The notes below the pieces were generated by a model, which did not search any database, was not told the origin of the DNA, and worked only from the letters and a program-made list of their open reading frames with translations. DNA of 64,000 bases from Saccharothrix sp. S26 (GTDB lineage Bacteria; Actinomycetota; Actinomycetes; Mycobacteriales; Pseudonocardiaceae). How positions within the stretch are numbered: the first letter of the stretch is position 1; each line of letters begins with the position of its first letter. The stretch is taken from positions 62,001 to 126,000 of the forward strand of contig NZ_JAJUWT010000020.1 in NCBI RefSeq assembly GCF_021390395.1, in the 5' to 3' direction. The position numbers and the translations under genes were made by a program. This document shows positions 8,225 through 16,933 of this stretch, in pieces.

Positions 8225-9448
8225 ATGAAGCGGTTGCGAACGACGGCGGTGCACGGTGGGCGCGACGATCTCGCCGACCTGGGCGTGCACGCCCCGCCGA
8301 TCGACCTGTCCACCACCTACCCGATCCCGGACCAGCCCGAGGGCGGCCACGCGCTGCAACACCTCGCCGAGGGCGCGGCGCACGCCGCCTCGCCGGTCTA
8401 CTCCCGGCTGCACAACCCCACCGTGGCCCGGTTCGAGCAGGCCCTGGCCGCGCTGGAGGGCACGTCGGCCGCCGTGGCGTTCGGCAGCGGCATGGCCGCG
8501 GTGACCGCCGTCGTGCAAGCGGCGTGCGTGGTGACCGGCAAGCCGCACGTGGTCGCGGTGCGCCCCCTCTACGGCGGCACCGACCACCTGCTGTCGTCCG
8601 GCCTGCTCGGCGTGCGCACCACCTACGCGACGGCGGACCGGGTCGCCGACGCGGTCACCCCGCAGACCGGCCTGGTCGTGGTCGAGACACCGGCCAACCC
8701 CAACCTGGACCTGCTCGACATCGCCGCCGTGGTCGCCCAGGCGGGCGACGTGCCGGTGATGGTGGACAACACCTTCGCCACGCCCGTGCTGCAGAACCCG
8801 GCGGCGTTCGGCGCGACCTACGTGCTGCACTCGGGCACCAAGTACCTCGGCGGGCACGGCGACGTGCTCGGCGGCGTGGTGGCGTGCGCCGAGGAGCACG
8901 CCGGGCCGTTGCGCCAGGTCCGGATCATCACCGGGGCGGTGCTGCACCCGCTGGGCGGCTACCTCATGCACCGCGGCCTGGCCACGCTGCCGCTGCGCGT
9001 CGAGGCGGCCCAGCGCACCGCCGTCGACCTGGCCGCCCGGCTCGACGCCCACCCCGGCACGGGCCTGGTGCGGCACCCCTCGCTGCCCGGCGCCGACCCG
9101 GCGGGCCTGGTCGGCACGCAGCAACGCGGACCGGGCGCGATGCTCGCGTTCACCACCCGCGAAGACCCGGCCGCGGTCGTGCGCAGGCTCCGGCTGGTCA
9201 CCCCGGCGGTCAGCCTCGGCTCGGTCGACACGCTGATCGAGCACCCGGCCGCGCTGACCCACCGGCTGGTGCCCGACACCGCGCGCGAGGAGTCCGGCGT
9301 GCCCGCCAACCTGCTGCGGCTGAGCGTGGGCCTGGAGGACGTCGAGGACCTTTGGGACGACCTCGACCAGGCCCTTTCCGGGCATTGTGAAGAGGATTAC
9401 ATCAAGTCTTCCTCAAGCGATTTCCGGGAGCCCGCCGCGAGCCACTAA
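8225..9448 (+). CDS. Cys/Met metabolism PLP-dependent enzyme (cystathionine/methionine gamma-lyase type)
   Basis: 407-residue fold-type I PLP enzyme of the trans-sulfuration family. Visible motifs are YSRLHNPTVARFEQALAALE, the phosphate-binding GSGMAAV, VVVETPANPNLDLLD, the cofactor Asp in MVDNTFATPVLQ, the Schiff-base Lys in LHSGTKYLGGHGDVLGG, and SLGSVDTLIEHPA. Gamma-elimination on methionine or cystathionine is likely; gamma-synthase or O-acylhomoserine sulfhydrylase activity cannot be excluded. ATG 8225 gives a typical N-terminus. It is divergent from an Lrp regulator and 12 bp ahead of an amino-acid permease, so regulator, enzyme and transporter form one amino-acid unit. Confidence 0.9.
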   Translation: MKRLRTTAVHGGRDDLADLGVHAPPIDLSTTYPIPDQPEGGHALQHLAEGAAHAASPVYSRLHNPTVARFEQALAALEGTSAAVAFGSGMAAVTAVVQAACVVTGKPHVVAVRPLYGGTDHLLSSGLLGVRTTYATADRVADAVTPQTGLVVVETPANPNLDLLDIAAVVAQAGDVPVMVDNTFATPVLQNPAAFGATYVLHSGTKYLGGHGDVLGGVVACAEEHAGPLRQVRIITGAVLHPLGGYLMHRGLATLPLRVEAAQRTAVDLAARLDAHPGTGLVRHPSLPGADPAGLVGTQQRGPGAMLAFTTREDPAAVVRRLRLVTPAVSLGSVDTLIEHPAALTHRLVPDTAREESGVPANLLRLSVGLEDVEDLWDDLDQALSGHCEEDYIKSSSSDFREPAASH

Positions 9449-9460
9449 CGTTCGGCCACC

Positions 9461-10879
9461 ATGACGGAGCAGACGGTCGCGGAGCCCGACGCCGACGGCT
9501 ACACCAAAGCGCTGTCCAAGCGCCAGGTGCAGATGATCGCCATCGGTGGCGCCATCGGCGTCGGCTTGTTCCTCGGCGCCGGCGGCAAACTCGCGCAGGC
9601 CGGCCCGTCACTGGTGTTCTCCTACGCGCTGTGCGGCCTGGCCGCGTTCTTCGTGATGCGCGCGCTCGGCGAATTGGTGCTGCACCGGCCCACCGCGGGC
9701 AGTTTCGTGGAATACGCCCGCGAGTTCATCGGACCGTGGGCCGGTTTCACCTCCGGCTGGATGTACTGGGTGAACTGGGCGATGACCGGCATCGCCGAGA
9801 TCACCGCGGTGGCGATCTACGTGCACCGGTGGCTGCCGGACCTGCCGCAATGGGTCACCGCGCTGATCGCGCTCGGGTTCCTCGTCGTGGTCAACCTGCT
9901 GTCGGTGAAGCTGTTCGGCGAACTGGAGTTCTGGTTCAGCGTCATCAAGGTGACCGCGATCGTGGTGTTCCTGTTCACCGGTGTCGCGCTCGTCATCGGT
10001 GGCGCGGACGTCGGCGGCAGCGAGGCGGGCGTGCACAACCTGGTCGCGCACGGCGGCATGTTCCCGGCGGGCATCGGCATCGCGTTGATGACGCTGCAAG
10101 CGGTCATCTTCGCCTATTCCGCGATCGAACTCGTCGGCATCGCGGCGGGGGAGACCGCCAATCCGCGCCAAGTGCTGCCGAAGGCCATCAACGGCGTGGT
10201 GTACCGGATCGGCGTCTTCTACGTCGGCTCGGTGCTGCTGCTCGCGATGCTGCTGCCGTGGAACCTCTACAGCGGCGCGGAAAGCCCGTTCGTGACGGTG
10301 TTCTCCGCGCTCGGCGTGGCCGGGGTGGGCGACGTGATGAACGCGGTCGTGCTCACCGCCGCGCTCTCGTCGTGCAATTCCGGCCTCTACTCCACCGGCC
10401 GCATCCTGCGCTCGCTCGCGCAGCAGGGCGAGGCGCCCGCGTTCACCGGGAAGATGAACCGCAGGCACGTCCCCTACGGCGGCATCCTGTTCACCTCGGT
10501 CGCCTACCTGTTCGGCGTGGTCCTCAACTACCTCGTGCCGAAAGAGGCGTTCGACATCGCCATCGCGGTGGCCTCGCTGGGCGTGGTCGCCACCTGGGCC
10601 ACGCTGATCTTCTGCCAGTTGCGGCTGCGCCAGGCCGCGTTGCGCGGCGAGGTCGAGCGGCCCTCCTACCGGATGCCCGGCGCGCCCTACACCGGCTGGG
10701 CGACGCTGGCCTTCCTCGCGCTCGTCATCGTGCTGATGGCGTTCGCCGGACCCGCCGAGCGCATCGCGTTCTGGTCCATCCCCGTGCTCGCCGTGCTGCT
10801 GTTCGTCGGCTGGCGAGCCGTCCGAGCCCGTCGTTCGACCGCCCACCAGGCGGCCGAGCGGGTCGCGGAGCGCGACTAG
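9461..10879 (+). CDS. Amino acid permease (APC superfamily, AAT type)
   Basis: 472 residues with about 12 transmembrane helices. The AAT signature is clear: [20 protein letters not shown] at the N-terminus, then [16 protein letters not shown]-like residues ([20 protein letters not shown]) and [19 protein letters not shown]. It resembles AnsP (asparagine) and CycA-like proton symporters for neutral amino acids; the substrate cannot be fixed. It follows the PLP-lyase gene by 12 bp and is probably co-transcribed with it. A strong hairpin follows at 10902-10934. Confidence 0.9.
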   Translation: MTEQTVAEPDADGYTKALSKRQVQMIAIGGAIGVGLFLGAGGKLAQAGPSLVFSYALCGLAAFFVMRALGELVLHRPTAGSFVEYAREFIGPWAGFTSGWMYWVNWAMTGIAEITAVAIYVHRWLPDLPQWVTALIALGFLVVVNLLSVKLFGELEFWFSVIKVTAIVVFLFTGVALVIGGADVGGSEAGVHNLVAHGGMFPAGIGIALMTLQAVIFAYSAIELVGIAAGETANPRQVLPKAINGVVYRIGVFYVGSVLLLAMLLPWNLYSGAESPFVTVFSALGVAGVGDVMNAVVLTAALSSCNSGLYSTGRILRSLAQQGEAPAFTGKMNRRHVPYGGILFTSVAYLFGVVLNYLVPKEAFDIAIAVASLGVVATWATLIFCQLRLRQAALRGEVERPSYRMPGAPYTGWATLAFLALVIVLMAFAGPAERIAFWSIPVLAVLLFVGWRAVRARRSTAHQAAERVAERD

Positions 10880-10901
10880 CGCGTCCGCGGGAAGACCGAA
10901 C

Positions 10902-10934
10902 GGCCGGGCGGGTGCCACGAGCACCCGTCCGGCC
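10902..10934. terminator. Hairpin terminator after the permease gene
   Basis: GGCCGGGCGGGTGC pairs with GCACCCGTCCGGCC (one G-T pair) around the loop CACGA. It separates the amino-acid unit from pdxT. Confidence 0.65.
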
Positions 10935-10979
10935 CGGTCACCTAGGCTGGTGGCAGTTCACCTAGGAGGAAACCCAGCC

Positions 10980-11585
10980 GTGTCCGTCGTCGGTGTCCTC
11001 GCCCTTCAGGGCGACGTCCGTGAGCACCTCGTCGCGTTGGCCGAGTCCGACGTGCTCGCCCGCCCGATCCGCAGGCCGGAGGAGTTGGCCGAGGTCGACG
11101 GCGTGGTGCTGCCCGGTGGCGAGTCGACCGCGATCAGCCGGCTGCTGGCCACGTTCGACCTGCTGGAGCCGCTGCGCGCGCGGATCAAGGAGGGCATGCC
11201 CGCCTACGGGTCGTGCGCCGGGATGATCCTGCTGGCCGACCGCGTGCTGGACGGGCGGCCCGACCAGCACCAGCTCGGCGGCCTGGACATCGTGGTGCGC
11301 CGCAACGCGTTCGGCAGGCAGGTCGACTCCTTCGAGGCCGAACTCGACTTCACCGACGTGGGCCAGGTGCACGCGGTGTTCATCCGCGCCCCGTGGGTGG
11401 AATCGGCGGGGTCGGACGTGGAAGTGCTCGCCCGGGTGCCCGAAACGGCCGACGCCGGACAGGCCGCCGGTAGGATCGTCGCGGTTCGGCAGGGGCACGT
11501 GCTCGCCACCTCGTTCCACCCGGAACTGACCGGTGACGGGCGGGTGCACCGCCTTTTCGTGGACATGGTCCGTGCCGCGGGCTGA
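10980..11585 (+). CDS. pdxT: Pyridoxal 5'-phosphate synthase, glutaminase subunit PdxT
   Basis: 201-residue class I glutamine amidotransferase feeding ammonia to PdxS. Motifs: [12 protein letters not shown] at the N-terminus, LPGGEST (glutamine binding), [12 protein letters not shown] with the nucleophile Cys, and SFHPELT with the His-Glu pair. GTG 10980 is set by AGGAGG at 10964-10969. It is followed by yebC after 18 bp, the normal actinobacterial pdxT-yebC order. A duplicated TCACCTAGG just upstream (10938 and 10958) is noted without a known role. Confidence 0.96.
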   Translation: MSVVGVLALQGDVREHLVALAESDVLARPIRRPEELAEVDGVVLPGGESTAISRLLATFDLLEPLRARIKEGMPAYGSCAGMILLADRVLDGRPDQHQLGGLDIVVRRNAFGRQVDSFEAELDFTDVGQVHAVFIRAPWVESAGSDVEVLARVPETADAGQAAGRIVAVRQGHVLATSFHPELTGDGRVHRLFVDMVRAAG

Positions 11586-11603
11586 GTATTCGACGGAGGA
11601 GAA

Positions 11604-12356
11604 ATGAGCGGCCACTCAAAGTGGGCGACCACCAAGCACAAGAAGGCCGCAATCGACGCCAAGCGCGGCAAGCTCTTCGCGCGTCTGATCAAGAACATCG
11701 AGGTGGCGGCCCGCACCGGCGGTAGCGACCCGGACGGCAACCCGACCCTGTACGACGCCATCCAGAAGGCCCGGAAGAACTCCGTGCCGCTGGACAACAT
11801 CGAGCGCGCCCGCAAGCGCGGCGGTGGCGAGGAGGCGGGTGGCGCCGACTGGCAGACCATCATGTACGAGGGCTACGGCCCCAACGGCGTGGCGGTGCTG
11901 GTCGAGTGCCTGACCGACAACCGCAACCGGGCCGCGTCCGAGGTCCGCACCGCGATGACCCGCAACGGCGGCTCGATGGCCGACCCCGGCTCGGTGGCCT
12001 ACATGTTCACCCGCAAGGGTGTGGTGATCGTGCCCAAGGGCGACGGGCTGAGCGAGGACGACGTGCTCATGGCCGTCCTCGACGCGGGCGCGGAGGAGGT
12101 CAACGACCTGGGTGAGAGCTACGAGGTCGTGTCCGAGGCGGGCGACCTGGTCGCGGTGCGCAAGGCCCTCCAGGAAGCGGGCTACGACTACGAGTCGGCG
12201 GAGGCGAACTTCCTGCCGTCGGTGACCGTGCAGCTGGAGGCCGAGGGCGCGCGCAAGATCTTCAAGCTCATCGACGCGCTCGAGGACTGCGACGACGTGC
12301 AGAACGTCTTCGCGAACTTCGACGTGTCCGACGAGGTGATGGCCGAAGTCGGCTGA
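11604..12356 (+). CDS. yebC: YebC/PmpR family protein
   Basis: 250 residues, normal length. It starts [20 protein letters not shown] and contains [20 protein letters not shown], the most conserved part of the family. YebC proteins are described as transcriptional regulators and as ribosome-associated factors easing stalls at proline stretches. ATG 11604 has GGAGGAGAA upstream. It probably shares a transcript with pdxT. ruvC, the usual next gene in actinobacteria, is absent; a terminator and an unrelated gene follow. Confidence 0.95.
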   Translation: MSGHSKWATTKHKKAAIDAKRGKLFARLIKNIEVAARTGGSDPDGNPTLYDAIQKARKNSVPLDNIERARKRGGGEEAGGADWQTIMYEGYGPNGVAVLVECLTDNRNRAASEVRTAMTRNGGSMADPGSVAYMFTRKGVVIVPKGDGLSEDDVLMAVLDAGAEEVNDLGESYEVVSEAGDLVAVRKALQEAGYDYESAEANFLPSVTVQLEAEGARKIFKLIDALEDCDDVQNVFANFDVSDEVMAEVG

Positions 12357-12367
12357 CCCCCGCCTCC

Positions 12368-12399
12368 CAGCCCCGCGTCGGCCCGCCGGCGCGGGGCTG
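12368..12399. terminator. Terminator after yebC
   Basis: CAGCCCCGCG and CGCGGGGCTG form a perfect 10-bp stem around 12 bases, followed by TTGTGTG. It lies 12 bp after the yebC stop. Confidence 0.75.
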
Positions 12400-12460
12400 T
12401 TGTGTGTTCACGCTCCCCGGCTCATGCGGTGTTGACGCGGGCAACGGGCACAATGGCCGG

Positions 12461-12976
12461 GTGTCGAACCCTTCCGGCCCCTCCGTCCAGGACATCAACC
12501 TGCGCAACTGGCTGCTGACCCAGGCCGAGCAGCACGGCCACGCCGTGGTCACCGTGCCCGAGGACGAGGAAGGCGCGGGCTACTCGTTCTCCGTCGGCGC
12601 GTGGCGGCGGTTCGGCGTGGCCGAGGCGGTGGTGCTCGGCCTGCCCCCCGAGCACGCCCAGGTGCTCATCCGCGCCTACGTCGACCGCGCCCGGCGGGGT
12701 GAGCGGTTCGTGCCCGGACGGCTCTACCACGACTTCTTCGAGGGCGTGCCGGTGACGTTCGAGCGCGTCTTCAAGGGCTTCTACCCGGAGTTCTTCGGCA
12801 GCGCGTTCCTGCTCTACGGCAAGGGCGACTTCGCCGCCGTGCAGATCATCCTGCCGACCGCGGACGGCCGGTTCCCGTGGCACCACGACGCGCCGATGGG
12901 CTTCGGCGACTGGCAGTTGCTGCTCACCGAGAGCGGTCGGCCGGAGAGCTGGGAGCCGGGCGTCACCGGCCCCTGA
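12461..12976 (+). CDS. DUF4262 domain-containing protein
   Basis: 171 residues. The core GYSFSVGAWRRFGVAEAVVL, then GLPPEHAQVLI, and the following RRGERFVPGRLY match DUF4262, a family of small soluble actinobacterial proteins of unknown function. GTG 12461 is the start that leaves the usual short N-terminal tail; the frame extends further upstream only through the yebC terminator. It is flanked by hairpins on both sides, so it is probably monocistronic. No catalytic motif is recognised. Confidence 0.75.
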   Translation: MSNPSGPSVQDINLRNWLLTQAEQHGHAVVTVPEDEEGAGYSFSVGAWRRFGVAEAVVLGLPPEHAQVLIRAYVDRARRGERFVPGRLYHDFFEGVPVTFERVFKGFYPEFFGSAFLLYGKGDFAAVQIILPTADGRFPWHHDAPMGFGDWQLLLTESGRPESWEPGVTGP

Positions 12977-12994
12977 CCGGCCGTCCACGACCCC

Positions 12995-13027
12995 TCGGGC
13001 CCCGCCGCGCCACGCGGCGGGGCCCGA
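12995..13027. terminator. Strong hairpin, first of three
   Basis: Two 15-base arms, TCGGGCCCCGCCGCG and its exact complement, surround a 3-base loop. It lies 18 bp after the DUF4262 gene and probably terminates it. Confidence 0.7.
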
Positions 13028-13143
13028 CGCCGTTGTCCGGGAAATGTTGTCAGGAACCGGTTCACCGACCGTGGACAACGCGTGAGGGCTATCACTGTCG
13101 GTGTGCGGGTGAGGTCGGGGACCCCGCACGGTGCGAGGGGGAG

Positions 13144-13191
13144 GTGCGCTCCGCCCCGCGCGGTGGGGGAGCCGCGCGGGGCGGAGCGCAC
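13144..13191. terminator. 20-bp perfect inverted repeat between convergent genes
   Basis: Arms 13144-13163 and 13172-13191 are perfect 20-base complements around TGGGGGAG. This is the longest uninterrupted stem in the window. It lies mid-way between two convergent stops and would act in both directions. Confidence 0.65.
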
Positions 13192-13235
13192 GACAGGCTT
13201 GGCCGCGGGGGCCCCGCCCGTGCCAAGGAATGGGC

Positions 13236-13268
13236 CGTGGGGAGAGCTTCCGATGAGCTCTCCCCGCG
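13236..13268. terminator. Hairpin after the maleylpyruvate isomerase-like gene
   Basis: CGTGGGGAGAGCT pairs with AGCTCTCCCCGCG (one wobble) around 7 bases, 12 bp beyond the stop of the minus-strand gene at 13281. Confidence 0.65.
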
Positions 13269-13280
13269 GTGGACCGGCCG

Positions 13281-13844
13281 CTACGGCGTCCGGCCCAGCA
13301 GGGCGATCAGCCTGGTCTGGGCGTCCGCGTCGGCGGGCACCGGCACCGGCGGGTCGAACAGCCCGCTCGCCGCCCACCCCTCGGCGTTCGGTTCCACGTA
13401 GTCCAGCACCGCCTGGGCGAGGTCCGGGTCGATCCGCTCGTCCACCCCGAGGCCACGGGCCAGGTCCCAGGCGTGCACCGCGAGGTCGGAGGTCATCTGC
13501 CAGCCGTACTCCACCGCCGTGGCCTTGCCGTAGCTCAGGTGCACCGGCTTGAGCAGCGCCTTCGGCGCGATCCACGCCTCACGCGCCGCGGCCGCCGCCA
13601 GCACCCACGAGTGCAGGGGGTCGTCGCCGAGCTGGTCGCCGTCGAACCGGTCGCCCACCTGCTCGACCGTGCAGCCGGCCAGCAGCTCCGGTGCCCACAG
13701 CTGCTCGTGGACCAGGTGGTTGACCAGATCCCGGACCGACCACTCCTTGCAAGGTGTGCCCCAGTCCCACTGCTCGGGGCGCACCCGGCGCACCCGCGAG
13801 TCGAACTCCGTCATCGCGCGTCCGTGAGCCTCGATCAGATCCAC
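13281..13844 (-). CDS. TIGR03086-type mycothiol-dependent maleylpyruvate isomerase-like protein
   Basis: 187 residues of the DinB-like, metal-binding actinobacterial family. TPCKEWSVRDLVNHLVHEQL carries the first metal-binding His, and SDLAVHAWDLARGLG the second His-Asp part. Most members have no assigned substrate; some are mycothiol S-transferases or isomerases. GTG 13844 gives the conserved start MDLIEAH; ATG 13814 is a shorter alternative. It converges on the DUF4262 gene across three hairpins. Confidence 0.82.
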   Translation of the reverse strand: MDLIEAHGRAMTEFDSRVRRVRPEQWDWGTPCKEWSVRDLVNHLVHEQLWAPELLAGCTVEQVGDRFDGDQLGDDPLHSWVLAAAAAREAWIAPKALLKPVHLSYGKATAVEYGWQMTSDLAVHAWDLARGLGVDERIDPDLAQAVLDYVEPNAEGWAASGLFDPPVPVPADADAQTRLIALLGRTP

Positions 13845-13993
13845 CCCACGAGTGCACCAAACGTTGAACCGGAGCGCACCCCGAGGCTGTGGAGTAGGCC
13901 ACTCGGCCGTATCGCGATTTCATCCGGTACACCCGTCCGGCGTAACGTGACCCGGTACGCCGACGGTGACATCGTTGACACCAGGAGGACCAC

Positions 13994-15469
13994 GTGAGCG
14001 CCACGAGCGCCGTCTCCACCCCGCAGCGGGGCTTCTTCGGTCACCCCCGAGGACTGTCGACGCTGTTCTTCACCGAGCTGTGGGAGCGCTTCTCCTACTA
14101 CGGGATGAAGGCGATCCTCGCCTACTACCTGTACCGCTCGGCCGACGAAGGCGCGCTCGGGCTCGACAAGAGCTTCGCGTTGTCGCTGGTCGCCATCTAC
14201 GGCGCGTCGGTGTACATGTCCGGCGTCGGGGGTGGCTGGCTGGCCGACCGCGTGCTGGGCGCGCAGCGCGCCGTGTTCTACGGCGGCGTGCTGATCATGT
14301 TCGGGCACGTCGCGCTGGCGCTGCCGATCGGGCTCGCGGGCGTCTACACCGGCCTGGTCCTGATCGTGCTGGGCACCGGCCTGCTCAAGCCGAACATCTC
14401 CACCCTGGTCGGCGGCCTGTACCGCCAGGACGACCCGCGCCGCGACTCCGGTTTCACGATCTTCTACATGGGGATCAACCTGGGCAGCTTCCTCGCGCCG
14501 CTGGTGTGCGGGTTCCTCGGTGAGACCTACGACTGGCACCTCGGCTTCGGCGCGGCGGCGGTCGGCATGGCGCTGGGCCTGGTCGTGTACCTGGTCGGGC
14601 GGCGCGGCCTGGGCGACTGGGCCTCCGTGCCGCCCAACCCGCTGCCCGCCGAGGAGCGCGGCCGGGTGATCGGCCGGATCGCCGCCGTGGCGCTGGGCGC
14701 GGTGGCCGTGGTGGCGCTGCTGGTCGTGCTCGGCGTGCTGGGCGCCGAGGGCGTGATCAACCTGATCAGCCTGGTGTCGGTGCTGCTGCCGATCGGCTAC
14801 TTCACCGTGATGATCCGCAGCAAGCGCACCACGGAGGTCGAGCGGTCGCGGGTGATCGCCTACGTCCCGCTGTTCATCGCGGCGGCGATGTTCTGGCTGC
14901 TGTTCGAGCAGAGCGCCACGGTGATCGCCGCGTTCGCCGACACCAGGGTGGACAACTCGTTCCTCGGCCTGAGCTTCCCGCCGTCGTTCATCCAGTCGAT
15001 CAACCCCGTGATGATCATCGCGGTGGCGCCGCTGTTCGCGCTGCTGTGGGTGAAGCTGGGCAGGCGCCAGCCCGCGACGCCGCGCAAGTTCGCCTACGCG
15101 CTGCTGCTGGTGGGCTTGTCGTTCCTGCTCATGATGGTCGCGAGCCAGGGCGACCCGGCGGTGCGGGTGAGCTTCCTGTGGCTGGTGCTGATGTACCTGG
15201 TCATGACGTGCGGCGAGCTGCTGCTGTCGCCGGTGGGCCTGTCGGTGACGACGAAGCTCGCGCCGCGCGCGTTCGCCTCGCAGACCATGGGCCTGTGGTT
15301 CCTGGCCACGGCGGCGGGCTCCGGCGTGGGCGCGATCGTGGTCCGGTTCTACAGCGACGAGAACGCGGTGGCGTACTTCGGCGTGCTGGGCGCGGTGGCG
15401 ATCGGCCTGGGTGTCGCGCTGGTCGTCGGGACCAAGGCCATCCACCGGCTGATGCGGGGCGTCGACTGA
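13994..15469 (+). CDS. Proton-coupled oligopeptide transporter (POT/PTR2 family)
   Basis: 491-residue MFS transporter with 12 or more helices. The POT signature ELWERFSYYGMKAIL (ExxER motif, proton and peptide coupling) lies near residue 25-40, followed by GGWLADRVLGAQRAVFYGG and FYMGINLGSF. It imports di- and tripeptides with protons across the cytoplasmic membrane. GTG 13994 has AGGAGG 8 bp upstream. It is monocistronic, closed by a bidirectional terminator shared with the convergent NmrA-like gene. Confidence 0.94.
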   Translation: MSATSAVSTPQRGFFGHPRGLSTLFFTELWERFSYYGMKAILAYYLYRSADEGALGLDKSFALSLVAIYGASVYMSGVGGGWLADRVLGAQRAVFYGGVLIMFGHVALALPIGLAGVYTGLVLIVLGTGLLKPNISTLVGGLYRQDDPRRDSGFTIFYMGINLGSFLAPLVCGFLGETYDWHLGFGAAAVGMALGLVVYLVGRRGLGDWASVPPNPLPAEERGRVIGRIAAVALGAVAVVALLVVLGVLGAEGVINLISLVSVLLPIGYFTVMIRSKRTTEVERSRVIAYVPLFIAAAMFWLLFEQSATVIAAFADTRVDNSFLGLSFPPSFIQSINPVMIIAVAPLFALLWVKLGRRQPATPRKFAYALLLVGLSFLLMMVASQGDPAVRVSFLWLVLMYLVMTCGELLLSPVGLSVTTKLAPRAFASQTMGLWFLATAAGSGVGAIVVRFYSDENAVAYFGVLGAVAIGLGVALVVGTKAIHRLMRGVD

Positions 15470-15477
15470 CGTGAGGC

Positions 15478-15516
15478 GGTCCGGTGAGGGGCGCGGCGCA
15501 CGCCCCTCACCGGACC
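15478..15516. terminator. Bidirectional terminator
   Basis: A 16-bp perfect stem (15478-15493 with 15501-15516) and a 7-base loop fill the gap between the convergent POT-transporter and NmrA-like stops almost completely. Confidence 0.8.
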
Positions 15517-15517
15517 C

Positions 15518-16354
15518 TCACTCGAACGCCGCCGCGTTGCGCGCGGCCCAGTCGGCGAAGGAGCCCGCGGGGCGGCCCAGCACCCGTTCGACGTCCGGGC
15601 TCACCCGCTGCTCCTCGGCCGTCGGCTCGCCGAGGATGTCGAGGGTCGCGTCCGCGATCACCTCGGGCATGAACCCGGTCATCGCGGCCCTGGCCTCGGC
15701 CCGGCTCAGCTCCACGAACCGCACCGGCTCGCCCAGCGCGTCCCCGATCGCGGCGACCTGCTGTCGCGGCGTGACCGCCGCCGGTCCGGTCAGCGCGTAG
15801 GTCCGACCGCCGTGCCCCGCCTCGCGCAACGCGGCGGCGGCCACCTCGGCGATGTCGTCGGGGTCGATGACGGGCAGCGCCACGTCGGCGAACGGCGCGG
15901 CGGCCAGCCGCTGCTCCCGGATCGTGGCGGCCCACGCGTAGCTGTTCGAGGCGAAGCCGCCCGGCCGCAGCACGGTCCACTCCAGGTCCGCGCCCGTGAC
16001 GGCCTCTTCGAGGTCCGGCTTGTGCCGCCCCGTGCCGACGCCCTGCGACGACAGCAGCACGACCCGGCCGACGCCGCCGGCGCGGGCGAGGTCGAGCACG
16101 TCGCGCAGCACGGTGGCGCTGCCGCCGCCGGCCGTGAAGTCGCCCGACGTCAGCAGGAACAACGCGGAGGCGCCGTCGAACGCCGGCTTGAGGCTTTCGG
16201 GTCGCGCCAGGTCCGCCCGCACGTGCCGCACGCCTTCGGGCACGTCCGGCCCGGCGATCCGGCGTGACACGGCGGTCACCCGTTCGCCCGCCTCGGCCAG
16301 CGTCCGCACCAGGGTGCGGCCGACGTTCCCGGTGGCCCCGGTCACCACGATCAT
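15518..16354 (-). CDS. NAD(P)-binding NmrA-like oxidoreductase
   Basis: 278-residue atypical short-chain dehydrogenase of the NmrA / quinone-oxidoreductase-2 type. VTGATGNVGRTLVRTLAEAG is the dinucleotide-binding loop at residues 4-23. VVLLSSQGVG, TVLRPGGFASN and the VIDPDDIAEVAAAALRE segment are family features. The YxxxK pair of classical SDRs is absent, consistent with a redox-sensing or NADPH:quinone role. It is divergent from a HxlR regulator across a perfect palindrome and is its probable target. Confidence 0.87.
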   Translation of the reverse strand: MIVVTGATGNVGRTLVRTLAEAGERVTAVSRRIAGPDVPEGVRHVRADLARPESLKPAFDGASALFLLTSGDFTAGGGSATVLRDVLDLARAGGVGRVVLLSSQGVGTGRHKPDLEEAVTGADLEWTVLRPGGFASNSYAWAATIREQRLAAAPFADVALPVIDPDDIAEVAAAALREAGHGGRTYALTGPAAVTPRQQVAAIGDALGEPVRFVELSRAEARAAMTGFMPEVIADATLDILGEPTAEEQRVSPDVERVLGRPAGSFADWAARNAAAFE

Positions 16355-16398
16355 GGTCTCTCCCCGTCTTCGCCGTGTGCTCGGTACGACGGGGGACG

Positions 16399-16419
16399 CT
16401 ACTATCCTGGTGATAGTAG
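16399..16419. promoter_or_regulatory. Candidate HxlR operator
   Basis: CTACTATC-N5-GATAGTAG is a perfect inverted repeat in the 101-bp gap between the HxlR gene and the divergent NmrA-like gene. Being AT-rich in a GC-rich genome, it stands out. Autoregulation and control of the neighbour are inferred. Confidence 0.6.
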
Positions 16420-16455
16420 GTACCTAGGGGAAAGTAATGGCGGAAGGGGTCGAGT

Positions 16456-16851
16456 GTGACCAGCGGCACCACGGCCGACCCGGAGTCGGCCTGTCCCATC
16501 GCGCCGGTGGTGGACCTCGTGTTCAGCCGCTGGACGACCCCGATCCTGTGGACGCTCAACGAGTTCGGCCGGCAGCGGTTCGGCGAGCTGTCGCGCCGCA
16601 TCACCACCATCACGCCCAAGGTGCTGACCCAGCGGCTGCGGCAACTGGAGCGCGACGGGCTCGTGGTGCGCACCTACCACGCCGAAGTGCCGCCGCGGGT
16701 GGAGTACGAGATCAGCGAGCTCGGGCGCAGCCTCGCGCCGTTGTTCGCGCACCTGGCCGAGTGGTCCGCGCGGAACCTGGCCACTGTGGAGCGGGCGCGG
16801 CGGGAGCACGACACCGCGGCACGGACCGGTGGACGCGTAAATCCGCAGTGA
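16456..16851 (+). CDS. HxlR-family transcriptional regulator
   Basis: 131-residue winged-helix regulator. It has the conserved N-terminal Cys (ACPIAPVVDLVFSRWTTPIL), the recognition helix ITPKVLTQRLRQLERDGLV and the wing VPPRVEYEISELGRSL. HxlR proteins with this single Cys often sense quinones, aldehydes or oxidants. That fits its divergent partner, an NmrA-like oxidoreductase. GTG 16456 is used. A terminator hairpin follows at 16868. Confidence 0.93.
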   Translation: MTSGTTADPESACPIAPVVDLVFSRWTTPILWTLNEFGRQRFGELSRRITTITPKVLTQRLRQLERDGLVVRTYHAEVPPRVEYEISELGRSLAPLFAHLAEWSARNLATVERARREHDTAARTGGRVNPQ

Positions 16852-16867
16852 TGCGGAGAAGGCGCAA

Positions 16868-16898
16868 CGACCCGCCGCGGCGGCGGTGCGGCGGGTCG
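16868..16898. terminator. Bidirectional terminator, HxlR / P450
   Basis: CGACCCGCCGC and GCGGCGGGTCG form an 11-bp perfect stem around 9 bases between the convergent HxlR and P450 stops. Confidence 0.7.
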
Positions 16899-16933
16899 AC
16901 GCGCGGTACCAGCATGCACCACATCGCTGTGGC

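Noticed and set aside
10938-10966. Duplicated TCACCTAGG upstream of pdxT as an operator
   Set aside because: The second copy contains part of the ribosome-binding region; two short copies alone are too weak to call a site.
13835-15445. 536-codon minus-strand open frame opposite the POT transporter
   Set aside because: His/Gln/Arg-rich antisense frame; the plus strand has the ExxER motif and membrane helices.
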